Positions 17,793 through 26,657 of a DNA stretch of 64,000 nt are shown piece after piece; position 1 is the first letter of the stretch; every line of letters begins with the position of its first letter. Source of the DNA: Streptomyces qinglanensis (lineage in GTDB: Bacteria; Actinomycetota; Actinomycetes; Streptomycetales; Streptomycetaceae). Location of the stretch: positions 104,142 to 168,141 of the forward strand of contig NZ_FOGO01000018.1 in the NCBI RefSeq assembly GCF_900111245.1. The letters run 5' to 3'. Under the pieces are notes generated by a model that saw nothing but the letters and a program-made list of their open reading frames with translations, was not told the origin of the DNA and did not search any database. Position numbers and translations under genes: made by a program.

Positions 17793-18254
17793 ACGAGATG
17801 AGGACACAGGCCCCCCACTTTCTCCCAAGCGGACATTGCATCCATGCAACCCAAGGCTCGTGGTTGACCCACGAGCGGCCCAGGGCCACCGGATCTTCCC
17901 CGAGCATAGTGGGCCTGACCACGCACAGTGAACAGGTACTGGCACGAATGACACAGGGCCGAGAGGTACGGCAGCGCCATTGCTTCGCATCATGTTGGTG
18001 GGCGGCGGTGGACTCCAGCACTCCTCCGGGACGCTGAGAAACCCCTCTCCAGTGGACCACCTGTGGCCAGAAGCCTGGCTCTTGCCCCCAGACAAGCCGC
18101 TGAGTTGCCGCAACGCCTTGTCCTCATGCGCCCTCCGGAGCCGTTGCAGTACAGCAGCGGAGTACAGCAACGATGCCGACCGTTGGCGGACGCAGGCCCG
18201 CGTAGTCGTCGCACACCTGACCGTTCCGACCGTACATGTCCGAGCTGTCCACAG
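17793..18254. other. Right-hand non-coding part of the integrative element
   Basis: No convincing gene. In-frame sequence upstream of the restriction-modification start lacks motifs. The right arm-type repeat lies at 18149. The promoter of the restriction-modification gene should be here but was not identified. Confidence 0.4.
18149..18171. repeat. Right arm-type repeat of the integrative element
   Basis: Matches 12597-12619 at 22 of 23 positions, same orientation, and lies 84 bp inside the right 59-bp repeat. Confidence 0.6.
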
Positions 18255-18313
18255 CTTGTAAACAGAAGGTCGTCGGTTCGAATCCGACAGGCGGCTCCGC
18301 AGGTCAGAGGCCC
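18255..18313. repeat. attR-like 59-bp direct repeat (right end of element)
   Basis: Identical to 12504-12562. It carries only the 3' half of tRNA-Thr, the displaced original tRNA end. Confidence 0.9.
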
Positions 18314-18340
18314 CGCATCATGATCGATGCGGGGCCTCTG
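18305..18340 (+). terminator. Original tRNA-Thr terminator, displaced
   Basis: A perfect 15-bp stem (18305-18319 with 18326-18340) around a 6-nt loop. Its left arm starts in the 59-bp repeat, mirroring the hairpin at 12554. Confidence 0.8.
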
Positions 18341-18500
18341 CGGTGTCGATGACGGCAGTTTTGACGGCAGCCGTCCTAGCGGACCACGAATCGGCGGGGC
18401 CGTCGTCTCCGCTGAGGGCATTCCCCAGTCGCCCGATGGCGTCGCGCTGCTCGTCGAGGCGTACGGGGGTGCAGATGTCCGTGGTCACCCGGATCAAGGC
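18318..18500 (-). pseudogene. C-terminal relic of a second tyrosine integrase
   Basis: On the minus strand a frame ending at the TGA at 18318-18320 reads VTTDICTPVRLDEQRDAIGRL then NALSGDDG. This is the tail of a Streptomyces integrase, where the usual motif is TTDIYTHVRLDEQ. The position of the catalytic Tyr holds Cys (TGC) and the following His position holds Pro. Similarity stops upstream of about 18500. It lies outside the 59-bp repeat, so it belongs to an older integration event. Confidence 0.5.
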
Positions 18501-18986
18501 GGGCCGCTGGAGCGGCCCCGCGCACTCTGGCGGACCGGGGCCGCCGCCCGTTCCTGCCTCCGCCCCGTTCGCGTCGGCCCTGCCTCCAGCGCGCAGAACC
18601 GCCCAGCAACCCAGCCGTCCGTCAAGAAGCGTTTGGCTCCGGCCGCTGTGATTCGGCAGGCCGCTGGACGCCCGTGAGGACGAACACGGCCAGGCGCACG
18701 ACGGCGCCCGACCAGGCGCAGGGCCGGATCACTGAGAAGATGCGCGAGGGGGATCCAGGATCCCCGGGCGCTCCGAGCCGATAGTGAAGGACCACATCCA
18801 TGCCCGGAACGGCGGGGGTGAGGGCATGGCGAATGCCTGATGGGCAGGTGACCGACCGTGGGGCAAGGAACGTGAACTGGCCCTCGACTGGTCGACGGCA
18901 CGTTCCCTGCCGGATGAGTTGGGCCGGGTCTCACTCCTGCAGGACGTATTCGGCCTGCTCTCCGTCTCTTGGCGAGGTGCGGAGTG
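18501..18986. other. Gap with no recognised gene
   Basis: Several overlapping frames are open because of GC content, but none has motifs or a convincing start. The sequence may be further decayed mobile DNA between the integrase relic and the kinase operon. Confidence 0.4.
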
Positions 18987-21068
18987 TCAGCACACGGGCA
19001 GGGCATACACCGAGCGGTCGGTCATGATGAAGACCCGGTTGCCGTCGGCCACCTGCCACGCATTCTGCGCCAGGGGGATGTCGTACCGCCACAGGATGGA
19101 GCCGTCCGTCTTGTCGACGGTGATGACCTCGCCCTCCAGCTCTGTGTCGATGCCCCAGACGCCGTTGCCCTGGACCAGGGTGGGAAGACCTCCGCTGACC
19201 ATTCCCCGGCCGCTCCAGATCTTGCTCCCGTCGGTGCTGCGCAACTTGAAGAGCAAGGGCTCATTGACGGCGTACACGGTCTCGTCGTCGGTGATCGTGG
19301 CGGGACTGAACGGCCTGTCGTAAGAGGTCTTGTCCCGGATCGTCCAGAGTTCCTTGCCGTCCTGCAGCCGCCGTGCTGTGAGAGTCGTTCCGTTGAGAAG
19401 CACGATGCTCTTCCGGATCGCAGGCCGGACCAGGCTGTCCCATTGCTTGCGCACTTTCCACACCAGACGGCCGTCCGTCGTGTCGAAGGCCAGTATGTCG
19501 CCCTTGTCGGTGGAGACGACGAGTCGTTCGTGGGCGGCGGCACCCGGCGGGGCGAGAGTGCCGTTGAAGCCCTCGGGGAACTTTCTGCTCCAGCGGACCC
19601 GGGCGTTCGACCGGGCGACGGCACACAGCCGGTGATCCTTCGTACGGAGGTAGACCGTGTCCTCGTCGGCGGCGAGCAAGGCGCTTGCTCCCACAGGGGC
19701 GCTCCAACGGGGCTCCCCGGTGGCGGCGATGAAGGTCCGCAGCGTTCCCGCCTCGTCGACGGCCGCGATCAGCCGGTCGGAGAGGGACAGGTAGCGGCTC
19801 TTGGGACGGATGTCCCGGTGTACCCACCGCTGTTTGCCGTCCACGACGTTGCACGCGGCGATCCCGCCGTCACGGTGGCCGAAGACGAGGACGTCCCGGA
19901 CCGGAAGCACGGCCGGTGTGCCCTCGGCTATGTAGAGCGGACCCCACAGGGCCTTGGGCGAGCCACCGACGACGAAGTCTCCGTCGTCCCGGTCGAGGAC
20001 CTTCGCCTTGGGCGTACGGGCAGCGGGAGGAAAGGCGAACAGGTCCTTCTCCTTCGCCTCGGACCGTTCGCGAGACCACAAGGTGAAGGCCGCACCTCCA
20101 CCCGCTGCCAGGAGTGTGCCGCCCCCCGCCAGCCCTGTGACCATCCGGCGGCGGCTCAGCCCGCGGTCGGCCTCGGAGGGTCCGGGCGCCGTCAGTGCTC
20201 GGACATGGCTCTCGCGCTTCTTGATCTCCTCGGCCAGGGGGCCGCGCCGCCAGCAGCGTTCGGCACCCCGGGGCGGGGCGCAGGCGACGGCGATCCCGGC
20301 CGGCGCGGGCCGGGCCGTCGGCTCCTTGGCCAGGAGCGGCGTGATGAGCGGAAGCAGCGCCTCGGGCACGGTGCTCAGGTCCGGCTCGTCGTGGACGACC
20401 TTGTACAGCAGCGCAGCGATGTTGGTGGCGTCGAAGGGAGGGCGGCCGCCCGCCGTCTGGACCAGCACCGCACCGAGGGAGAAGACGTCGACAGCCGGCG
20501 TGACCCGGTGGCCGAGCGCCTGTTCCGGGGCGCTGTAGCCGGGGGTGATCGGGACCTGCCCGGTGGGGGTGAGCGTCAGACCGTGCTGTGGGCGGGCGAT
20601 GCCGAAGTCGATGATTCGCGGACCGTTCGACGTCAGCACGATGTTGGCGGGCTTGAGGTCACGGTGGATCAGGCCGGCGGCGTGGATGTCGCAGAGCGTA
20701 CGGGCGATCGAGGCCGCGATCGCCCGTACGGCCCGCTCCTCGAACGGGCCGTGCGCCTCGACCGCCTGTTCCAGAGTCGGTCCCGCAAGGAACTCGGTGG
20801 CGATCCACAGTCGTCCGCCTTCGGTCTGCGCTCCCAGCACGGCCGCGACCCCTGTACTGGTCACGGCCCGCGCTGCCTGGGCCTCTCGGATGAATCGCCG
20901 GTTGAGGTCGGCCTCGTCGACCACTTCGGGGCGCAGCACTTTGACCGCTGCGGCCGTTCCTGTCCTGTCCACCCCGAGGTAGACCTTCCCCATCCCTCCT
21001 TCTCCGAGCACACCGAGCAGTCGGTAGGGCCCGAGTCGGATCGGGTCACCGGTGCCGAGAGGGGTCAT
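18987..21068 (-). CDS. Membrane Ser/Thr protein kinase with PQQ-type beta-propeller
   Basis: The 693-residue Hanks-type kinase has Gly-loop LGEGGMGKVY, catalytic Lys in AAVKVLRPE, HRDLKPANIVL, DFGIAR and the APE segment GYSAPEQAL. The kinase domain (about 12-265) is followed by a basic patch and a single membrane helix (MVTGLAGGGTLLAAGGGAAF, about 310-330). The extracytoplasmic region holds repeated PQQ/WD-like blades such as GKQRWVHRD, GEPRWSAPV, GRLVWKVRK, GKELWTIRD and GSKIWSGRG. The propeller probably senses a ligand outside the cell. It is the last gene of a three-gene operon, 39 bp after the preceding kinase. Confidence 0.9.
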   Translation of the reverse strand: MTPLGTGDPIRLGPYRLLGVLGEGGMGKVYLGVDRTGTAAAVKVLRPEVVDEADLNRRFIREAQAARAVTSTGVAAVLGAQTEGGRLWIATEFLAGPTLEQAVEAHGPFEERAVRAIAASIARTLCDIHAAGLIHRDLKPANIVLTSNGPRIIDFGIARPQHGLTLTPTGQVPITPGYSAPEQALGHRVTPAVDVFSLGAVLVQTAGGRPPFDATNIAALLYKVVHDEPDLSTVPEALLPLITPLLAKEPTARPAPAGIAVACAPPRGAERCWRRGPLAEEIKKRESHVRALTAPGPSEADRGLSRRRMVTGLAGGGTLLAAGGGAAFTLWSRERSEAKEKDLFAFPPAARTPKAKVLDRDDGDFVVGGSPKALWGPLYIAEGTPAVLPVRDVLVFGHRDGGIAACNVVDGKQRWVHRDIRPKSRYLSLSDRLIAAVDEAGTLRTFIAATGEPRWSAPVGASALLAADEDTVYLRTKDHRLCAVARSNARVRWSRKFPEGFNGTLAPPGAAAHERLVVSTDKGDILAFDTTDGRLVWKVRKQWDSLVRPAIRKSIVLLNGTTLTARRLQDGKELWTIRDKTSYDRPFSPATITDDETVYAVNEPLLFKLRSTDGSKIWSGRGMVSGGLPTLVQGNGVWGIDTELEGEVITVDKTDGSILWRYDIPLAQNAWQVADGNRVFIMTDRSVYALPVC

Positions 21069-21107
21069 TCGAGAGCACTCCGATACGGGTCGGGGGCGGC
21101 TGTCGGG

Positions 21108-23300
21108 TCAGCGAAGGGGGAAGGCGGCCAGGAAATGGTCGTCCGAGGCGATGATCACCTTGTTGCGCTCGTCGGCGAAGAAGCGCGTCCCGGTGGTTCG
21201 GTACTGGTGATGCGTGGTGTGCGAAGTGAGGCTCACCGCGCGCAGCACACCGTCGGCCGTGCTCTTGGCGTAGGCGTACTTGGTGCCGACGACGGGGCGG
21301 GAGGTCAAGGCAGCACGCGAACCGTAGGAGTCGCGCTGCGTCCAGCGGTGCTTCCCGTTGTCGGCTGCCACACAACGGAGTCCGCTTCCCTCCTCCACGA
21401 CGTAGAGCTTCCCGTCCTTCAGAGCCGGCGGGCCATAGCGGCCTGACCGTTCCCAGCTGGGTTTGCCGTCGCTCAGACGCAGCGCCCGCAGCCGGCCGAC
21501 ACCCAGGTAGAGGTGCTTGTCGTCGCTCGTCAGCGGATGGCGTGCCTGATCCGGCTCCACACCCTTCAAAGGCTGGTCCCAGACGGTCTTTCCGGTGCGG
21601 AGGTCGCGTGCGTTGACCCGTACCGTGTCGTCGTTCATGTGCTGCAGGGCCACCAGCCGGTTCCCGGCGACTTTGGCGGCCAGGAAGTGCAGGTCGTCGG
21701 ACTCCGCCGGGTGGAACGGAATCGGCTCGTACCAGCGTTCGTCACCGCTGTCGAGGTTCAACGCGGTCACGTGCCAGGGCATCTCGCGCTCGTACAGCTT
21801 CGTCTTGTGCCGTCGCAGAACGGCCAGGTAGGCGATGCCGTCGGAGACACCCAGGAGCTGTACGGAGAAGAGCTTGCCGCTCGGATCGCGCAGGTCGATC
21901 TCTTTGCGGTCCTTGCCGGAGGCCAGGTCGAGCCGGGCCAGGCCCCGAGTCACGCCGGGCGGTTGCTCGTGATTCACGACGTGGAGGACGTGCTTGCCGT
22001 CCGAGGCCAGGTGCCAGGACCGCGCGATGCGGGTGGTCCAGCGCACTGTGCCGGAGGCGGTGTCGACGCCGTAGGCCCTTCTGGACGGCAGGATGGCCAG
22101 ACCATCGATCACTATCGGACTGGCCGGGGACTCGTATCCCAACGGGCCACCGAGCTGAACCTGCCACAGTGAGTCGAGCTTCTTCTTGGGCAGCGGCGAG
22201 ACGGAGGGTCCGGGCGTCGGTTTGTGGTACGGCGCCGGGGCCGGCCCACCGCCTCGGACGAACAGCGCCCAGGCCCCTCCGCCTGCCCCCGCGAGGCCGA
22301 GTATGGAGGCGCCCCCTGCGAACAGCAGTTGCCGTCGGGAGAGTTTGCCAGTCCCCGGGGGTGCCTGCGGTGGGGGTCCTGTCGCCCCCTCCATCACCGG
22401 CGCCGGTAGCCGTTCGTGCTGTACGTGCCAGATGTCCTCCGCCCGTGCGCCGATCTGCTGCAGCACAGCGCCGGGCAGGTCGTCCGCGAACTCCCCACCT
22501 CCTTCGTGCAGCTGATCCCGCAGCTCGGCAGTGGTGGGACGCTCGGCCGGGTCCTTGGCCAGCGCGCGGGCGAGAACGGGCACGAGCGCGTCGGGAACAC
22601 CGTCGAGGTCGGGCGCTGTGTAGCGGACCCGGTAGATGAGCTCGGCAGCCTGCCCGTCACCGAAGGGGCCGTGCCCGGTGGCGGCGAATACCAGCACCGC
22701 AGCGAGGCCGAACACATCGCCCGCCCAGCCGTGGTGCAGGCCGCCGGCCTGCTCAGGGGACATGAACGCGGGCGTGCCGATCTGGCTGCCGGCGCGGGTG
22801 AGCCGGTCGTCTCCGAGAGCGCGCGCGATACCGAAGTCGATCACCTTCGGCCCCTCCGCGGTGATCACAATGTTGGAGGGCTTCAGGTCGCGGTGCACCA
22901 CGTCGGAGTGGTGCAGTTGGCCCAGCGCTGCGCACAGTGCCGTACCCAGCCGTCGCACGGATGCCTCCGGCAGTGGTCCGGCGACTTCCACCGCTTCGCC
23001 GAGCTGCGGGCCGATCAGGTACTCGGCGGCGAACCAGGGAGTCTCGGCGCGTGGATCGGCGTCGAAGACCCGGGCGCCGTGCTCACCGCCGATGACCCGG
23101 GCGGCGTCTGCTTCCAGCCGGAAGCGGGTGCGGAAGTCGGCGTCGTGGGCGATCCGAGCGTGCAGTGTCTTGAGCGCGAGGGTCCGGCCGTCCGGTGAAC
23201 GTGCCATGTAGACGGTACCCATACCGCCGCTGCCGAGCCTGGCAATGAGTTGGTACGGGCCGAATGCCTCGGGGTCGTCGTGGTGGAGCGGAGAGAGCAT
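21108..23300 (-). CDS. Membrane Ser/Thr protein kinase with PQQ-type beta-propeller (second copy)
   Basis: The 730-residue kinase has LGSGGMGTVY, ALKTLHARI, HRDLKPSNIVI, DFGIAR and MSPEQAGG. Kinase residues span about 13-275. A membrane helix RRQLLFAGGASILGLAGAGG lies near 330-355. The outer half has propeller blades, for example GTVRWTTRI, GDERWYEPI, GKTVWDQPL and GKHRWTQRD. It is paralogous to the next gene in organisation but well diverged, so an old duplication. It starts 7 bp after the stop of the pseudokinase gene, so the three are cotranscribed. Substrates are unknown. Confidence 0.9.
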   Translation of the reverse strand: MLSPLHHDDPEAFGPYQLIARLGSGGMGTVYMARSPDGRTLALKTLHARIAHDADFRTRFRLEADAARVIGGEHGARVFDADPRAETPWFAAEYLIGPQLGEAVEVAGPLPEASVRRLGTALCAALGQLHHSDVVHRDLKPSNIVITAEGPKVIDFGIARALGDDRLTRAGSQIGTPAFMSPEQAGGLHHGWAGDVFGLAAVLVFAATGHGPFGDGQAAELIYRVRYTAPDLDGVPDALVPVLARALAKDPAERPTTAELRDQLHEGGGEFADDLPGAVLQQIGARAEDIWHVQHERLPAPVMEGATGPPPQAPPGTGKLSRRQLLFAGGASILGLAGAGGGAWALFVRGGGPAPAPYHKPTPGPSVSPLPKKKLDSLWQVQLGGPLGYESPASPIVIDGLAILPSRRAYGVDTASGTVRWTTRIARSWHLASDGKHVLHVVNHEQPPGVTRGLARLDLASGKDRKEIDLRDPSGKLFSVQLLGVSDGIAYLAVLRRHKTKLYEREMPWHVTALNLDSGDERWYEPIPFHPAESDDLHFLAAKVAGNRLVALQHMNDDTVRVNARDLRTGKTVWDQPLKGVEPDQARHPLTSDDKHLYLGVGRLRALRLSDGKPSWERSGRYGPPALKDGKLYVVEEGSGLRCVAADNGKHRWTQRDSYGSRAALTSRPVVGTKYAYAKSTADGVLRAVSLTSHTTHHQYRTTGTRFFADERNKVIIASDDHFLAAFPLR

Positions 23301-23307
23301 CGATGCT

Positions 23308-24282
23308 TCAGCCTCGGGGGTCGGCGGGCCGGTTCGGAAGGCTCGTGGTCAGGACCCTGGCCGATTGGCGGGCCAACGCCGCCACCAGGCTGCCGGGGAG
23401 CCAGTCCGAAGTGAGCAGGACTGCCGCTCGCTCCTGCACGGAGACGGCGTCGGAGGGCTCGGCCGCCGGGATGCCGTCGGCCGCCGCGCTGCCTCCGGTG
23501 TCCGGCAGTGGGCTGAGGACGTCGAGCAACTCGGCCGGTGCGGGCCGGTTCGCCGGGTCCCGGGCCAGACAGCGGGTCAGAATATCGCGCAATGACGGCG
23601 GGATCTCCCGACGCTCGGGAACGGTGTGCCCGGTAGCGGCGTAGGCGAGGGTCGCGCCGAGCGCGTAGAGGTCACCCAGCGGCCGCGGTCGTCCTCCGTC
23701 GGCCTGTTCCGGTGGCAGGCTCCCGGATTCGAGACCTGGCAGGCCCGAGCGCGGAGTACCGTCCTCGGCAGCGGCTCGCACGGCACCGAAACAGGTCAAA
23801 CGGGGGCCGCGGACCCCTAGCAGGACGGCACCGGGCGATACGCCCGCATGGGCGAGCCCCTGTCCGTGTCCGACCACAAGAGTCACCAGCAGCGCGGCAC
23901 CAAGGGCCCTCACGGTGCGTTCGGGCAACGGCCCGTTGTGCGCCCTGAGCGCTGCGGGCAGCGAGAGTGCGGGCAGATAGGGGCGTGCGTGCCAGGAATC
24001 GGTGCCATCCGCGGCGAGTTCGGCGGCCGGGGACGCCCAGGGGCCCAGCAGATGGCGGGACGCGGTGGCCTCAGCCAGGAATCGGTCGGTGTCGGTACCC
24101 GGCAGCGGCACACTGACCAGCATCGTATGGTGGCCGTCCGCGCTGCGAGCGATGAACCGGCGCTCTGGGACAGGTATCCCGCACGCACCCGATTCGTCTT
24201 CCCCGTCGAGAGTTCCCAGCACCGTGTACGGGCCCTTCCCGCGGCCCGTGTCCGGATGCGCGGATATGGGCAGAGCAGCCAT
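23308..24282 (-). CDS. Kinase-fold protein lacking catalytic residues (pseudokinase)
   Basis: The 324-residue product (ATG 24282, GAGGGG about 10 nt upstream) follows the layout of the kinase domains downstream. The invariant positions are changed: the HRD loop reads HAGVSPGAVLL, the DFG position reads CFGAV, and no VAIK-type lysine is visible in SADGHHTMLVSVPLP. The helical C-lobe is recognisable in GDLYALGATLAYAATGHTVP and RCLARDPANRPAPAELLD. There is no membrane helix or propeller. It heads the operon with two active-looking kinases and may be a regulator or scaffold for them. Confidence 0.75.
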   Translation of the reverse strand: MAALPISAHPDTGRGKGPYTVLGTLDGEDESGACGIPVPERRFIARSADGHHTMLVSVPLPGTDTDRFLAEATASRHLLGPWASPAAELAADGTDSWHARPYLPALSLPAALRAHNGPLPERTVRALGAALLVTLVVGHGQGLAHAGVSPGAVLLGVRGPRLTCFGAVRAAAEDGTPRSGLPGLESGSLPPEQADGGRPRPLGDLYALGATLAYAATGHTVPERREIPPSLRDILTRCLARDPANRPAPAELLDVLSPLPDTGGSAAADGIPAAEPSDAVSVQERAAVLLTSDWLPGSLVAALARQSARVLTTSLPNRPADPRG

Positions 24283-24662
24283 GCGACAACGAATCCCCTC
24301 CCGGCCCACACTCTGGCCGGTGGAGAGCCTACTAGTCCGCTGGTTGGGCAATCCTGGTGCTCCGCTACGACCGCGGACCTGCCTCGGCATCCGGCCGGCG
24401 AGGTGCCGTCGGTCCCAGGCGGACGATTCGGGAGAGGGCCCGCCTCAGGGCCTGACCTTGCAGCGGTGGATGCGCTGGTGTCCGGAATCCTGCGGGTCGG
24501 CGTGGCTGTGGGCGAGTTGCGGTGCGGTAGACCCGCCTACGGTCCGGCCTCCGAGGCCGCCCCGCATCGTGCTGGTGCTGGTCCGGCGTGCGGGACCGCT
24601 ACAGCCACGGCGCGAGGTTCTTCAGGGGCGGTGCATCAGCTCTCTGTGGTGGGATGCGCTGC
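24283..24662. other. Divergent intergenic region
   Basis: Lies between the minus-strand kinase operon and the plus-strand acetyltransferase, so it must hold both promoters. No clear promoter elements or repeats were recognised. Confidence 0.4.
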
Positions 24663-25511
24663 ATGGATGAAACCTCTCTGCGTGACCGTATCGAGCGGTA
24701 CTACGCGACCGTCCCGCTGCTGTTCTCGAAGGTGGAAACGTTCGGCAGGTTGTGTCTCTTCGTCCGCAAGGAAGCGGACGGCCTGTACTACGGCGGTCCG
24801 AACCACGCCCGCCCGATCACGGGGGCCGCGGCGCCCACCGCTGAGGACATCGCCCTGGTCCGTGCTCGCCAACGTGAACTCGACGTGCCGGAATGCTTCG
24901 AGTGGCTGGCCGAGTCGACGCCGTCCCTACGCGGTCGCCTCGTGGAAGCGGGGCTCCCCGTGGCCGAACGTCCGCTGATGGTCCTCGACCCACAGCATCA
25001 GATGCTCCCGCAGCCCGTCCCCCGTGGAGTCACTGTCCGGTCTCTGGACGCCGACGATCCGGCGCTGCCGGCCGTACTCGCCCTTCCCGAGTTGGCGTTC
25101 GCGGACGAGGGCACGGCTGTGGGTCCCGCTGGCCGCGCGGAACTGGAGGAAGCGGCCGAACGCATCACTGCGGGCGGCACGGTGGCGACGTTCCAGCCCT
25201 CGCTCCGGGCCGGACACAAAGTCCTCGTCGCCGCCTTCACCCCAGACGGCACCCCGCTTGCCGCCGGGCACTATCACCCCGCGGAGAACGCCACCGAGAT
25301 AGGCGGGATCGGTACCCTTCCCGTCGCTCGCCGCCAGGGCCTCGGTGCTGCCGTCATGGCAGCCCTGGTCGCCCACGCCCGCGATCACGGCGTGCGGACC
25401 ATCATCCTCGCCTACGCAGAAGAGGCAGTCGCCCGCATCTACGCGCGCCTGGGGTTCCGTCCGGCGGGCACGACCTTGCTGATCGCCAACCAACCGGCCC
25501 GTGGCCAGTAG
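24663..25511 (+). CDS. GNAT-family N-acetyltransferase
   Basis: The 282-residue protein has a C-terminal GNAT domain (about 135-275). The acetyl-CoA loop is in GTLPVARRQGLGAAVMAALVA (R-R-x-G-L-G), preceded by the beta4 strand EIGGIG and followed by ILAYAEEAVARIYARLGF. The N-terminal half resembles the extra domain of two-domain GNATs that begin with short-chain recognition segments (YYATVPLLFSKVETFG). Substrate unknown. ATG 24663 has GGTGGG about 9 nt upstream; ATG 24654 is an alternative. It is divergent from the kinase operon. Confidence 0.85.
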   Translation: MDETSLRDRIERYYATVPLLFSKVETFGRLCLFVRKEADGLYYGGPNHARPITGAAAPTAEDIALVRARQRELDVPECFEWLAESTPSLRGRLVEAGLPVAERPLMVLDPQHQMLPQPVPRGVTVRSLDADDPALPAVLALPELAFADEGTAVGPAGRAELEEAAERITAGGTVATFQPSLRAGHKVLVAAFTPDGTPLAAGHYHPAENATEIGGIGTLPVARRQGLGAAVMAALVAHARDHGVRTIILAYAEEAVARIYARLGFRPAGTTLLIANQPARGQ

Positions 25512-25823
25512 GGACAGAAGACTGCAGCGGAGAGTCAGCTTCTTCTGCGGCGAGGTCGGAACGTTCCCTCTCTCGAGCGGCAACCCGCTGAAGCGGAGAT
25601 CCGGACCGTCGCGGAACTCCATCAGGCTGCGGACCGATCAGTCCCTGATCTCCAGGACGGCCGCCATGTCAGGGGTGCGGCGCCTGGCCGCTTCAATGCC
25701 ATCGTCACCCCCGAAGACATCAGGCCACCCGCTCGTAGGAGCTCGGACGCGAGGTGCTGTGCCATCCTCCCGAAATGAATGCCTGTTGCCGCCTGATCTT
25801 GAGCCCCGGCGCGTGGTCAGTCG
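25512..25823. other. Gap with no recognised gene
   Basis: An open plus-strand frame runs to about 25779 without a plausible start or family motif. It may be a gene remnant. Confidence 0.3.
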
Positions 25824-26210
25824 ATGACTGGGCTCTTTCCCATGCCTGACGAGGAACAGTCGGTACGGGCCGCTGTCGAGAGCGAGCTACGGCTCCTGGA
25901 ACCCGAGGTCCGCGCGTCACCAGCACTCGTAGCCGAACTCCTGCATCCGGCATTCGTCGAGTTCGGAGCCTCGGGCCGGCGGTGGGATCGAGTGTCGATT
26001 CTGGGTGCTGTTGCACCTCCTGCGGGCTCACCGATGCACCGCATCGTGACCAGCGACATGCAGGCGACGCTGCTTGCACCAGGCGCAGTTCACCTCACAT
26101 ACGTCTCGGACAACCGGGGCCGCCGAGCTCGACGCAGTTCCTTGTGGCGCCTCACGGCCGTCGGATGGCGTCTGTACTTCCATCAAGGCACGCTGATCGA
26201 CGACGCATAG
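25824..26210 (+). CDS. DUF4440 / NTF2-like protein
   Basis: The 128-residue protein has the DUF4440 pattern: a helix ESELRLLEPEVRASPALVAELL, then HPAFVEFGASGRRWDRVSIL, and C-terminal beta strands ending SLWRLTAVGWRLYFHQGT. These are small cone-shaped folds that bind or turn over diverse small molecules; no specific function follows. ATG 25842 is an alternative start; neither has a strong ribosome-binding site. No partner genes nearby. Confidence 0.75.
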   Translation: MTGLFPMPDEEQSVRAAVESELRLLEPEVRASPALVAELLHPAFVEFGASGRRWDRVSILGAVAPPAGSPMHRIVTSDMQATLLAPGAVHLTYVSDNRGRRARRSSLWRLTAVGWRLYFHQGTLIDDA

Positions 26211-26657
26211 CCGTCCGCCTTCGCTCTGTGCCAGGGACCCCGCGACCGAGCTGATGGCAGTTGTGACGAAAACGATGGCGTCAACGACTGTCACTGCACA
26301 GGGGGCCGGTGCGTGAGTCTCCAAGGAGCACCGCAGGCACCTGATGCAGGTACTGCCTGCACGCTGTGAACGGAAAGTTGCCGGTCCGACTCATACCGGC
26401 AGCACCGTGCGAGCTGCTCGTTGTCAGCCCGGGGGCCCGACGCCGGCGTGCCGCGGCGAGTGCGCACTGGTGGGTTGGTGAGCCGGGTCTTCATCCATCC
26501 GCGTGGCACCGGGCGGCCACACGACGGTGACACCTCCGTTGCCATAGGTCGCGGCTCCTTCGCGACGGCGTGGTCCAGCGGGGATTCTGGTCCGCCGTGT
26601 GGGGTATAGCGGTGCCGCACGGGGTGTCCGGTCAGCGTCTCCAGCTCTCCCGTGCGG
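26211..26657. other. Gap between convergent genes, no recognised gene
   Basis: A stretch near 26360-26405 loosely recalls a tRNA 3' half but does not fold into one. No terminator hairpin stood out. Confidence 0.35.

Noticed and set aside
18255..18298. Second tRNA-Thr gene
   Set aside because: Only the 3' half from the anticodon loop is present; it is the attachment-site duplicate.
18800..18986. Possible coding remnant reading ELALDWSTARSLPDELGR
   Set aside because: It is short, lacks a start and matches no family I know; left as non-coding.
26350..26410. tRNA-like 3' half in the gap before the Uma2 gene
   Set aside because: The T arm does not pair properly and no acceptor or D arm can be drawn.
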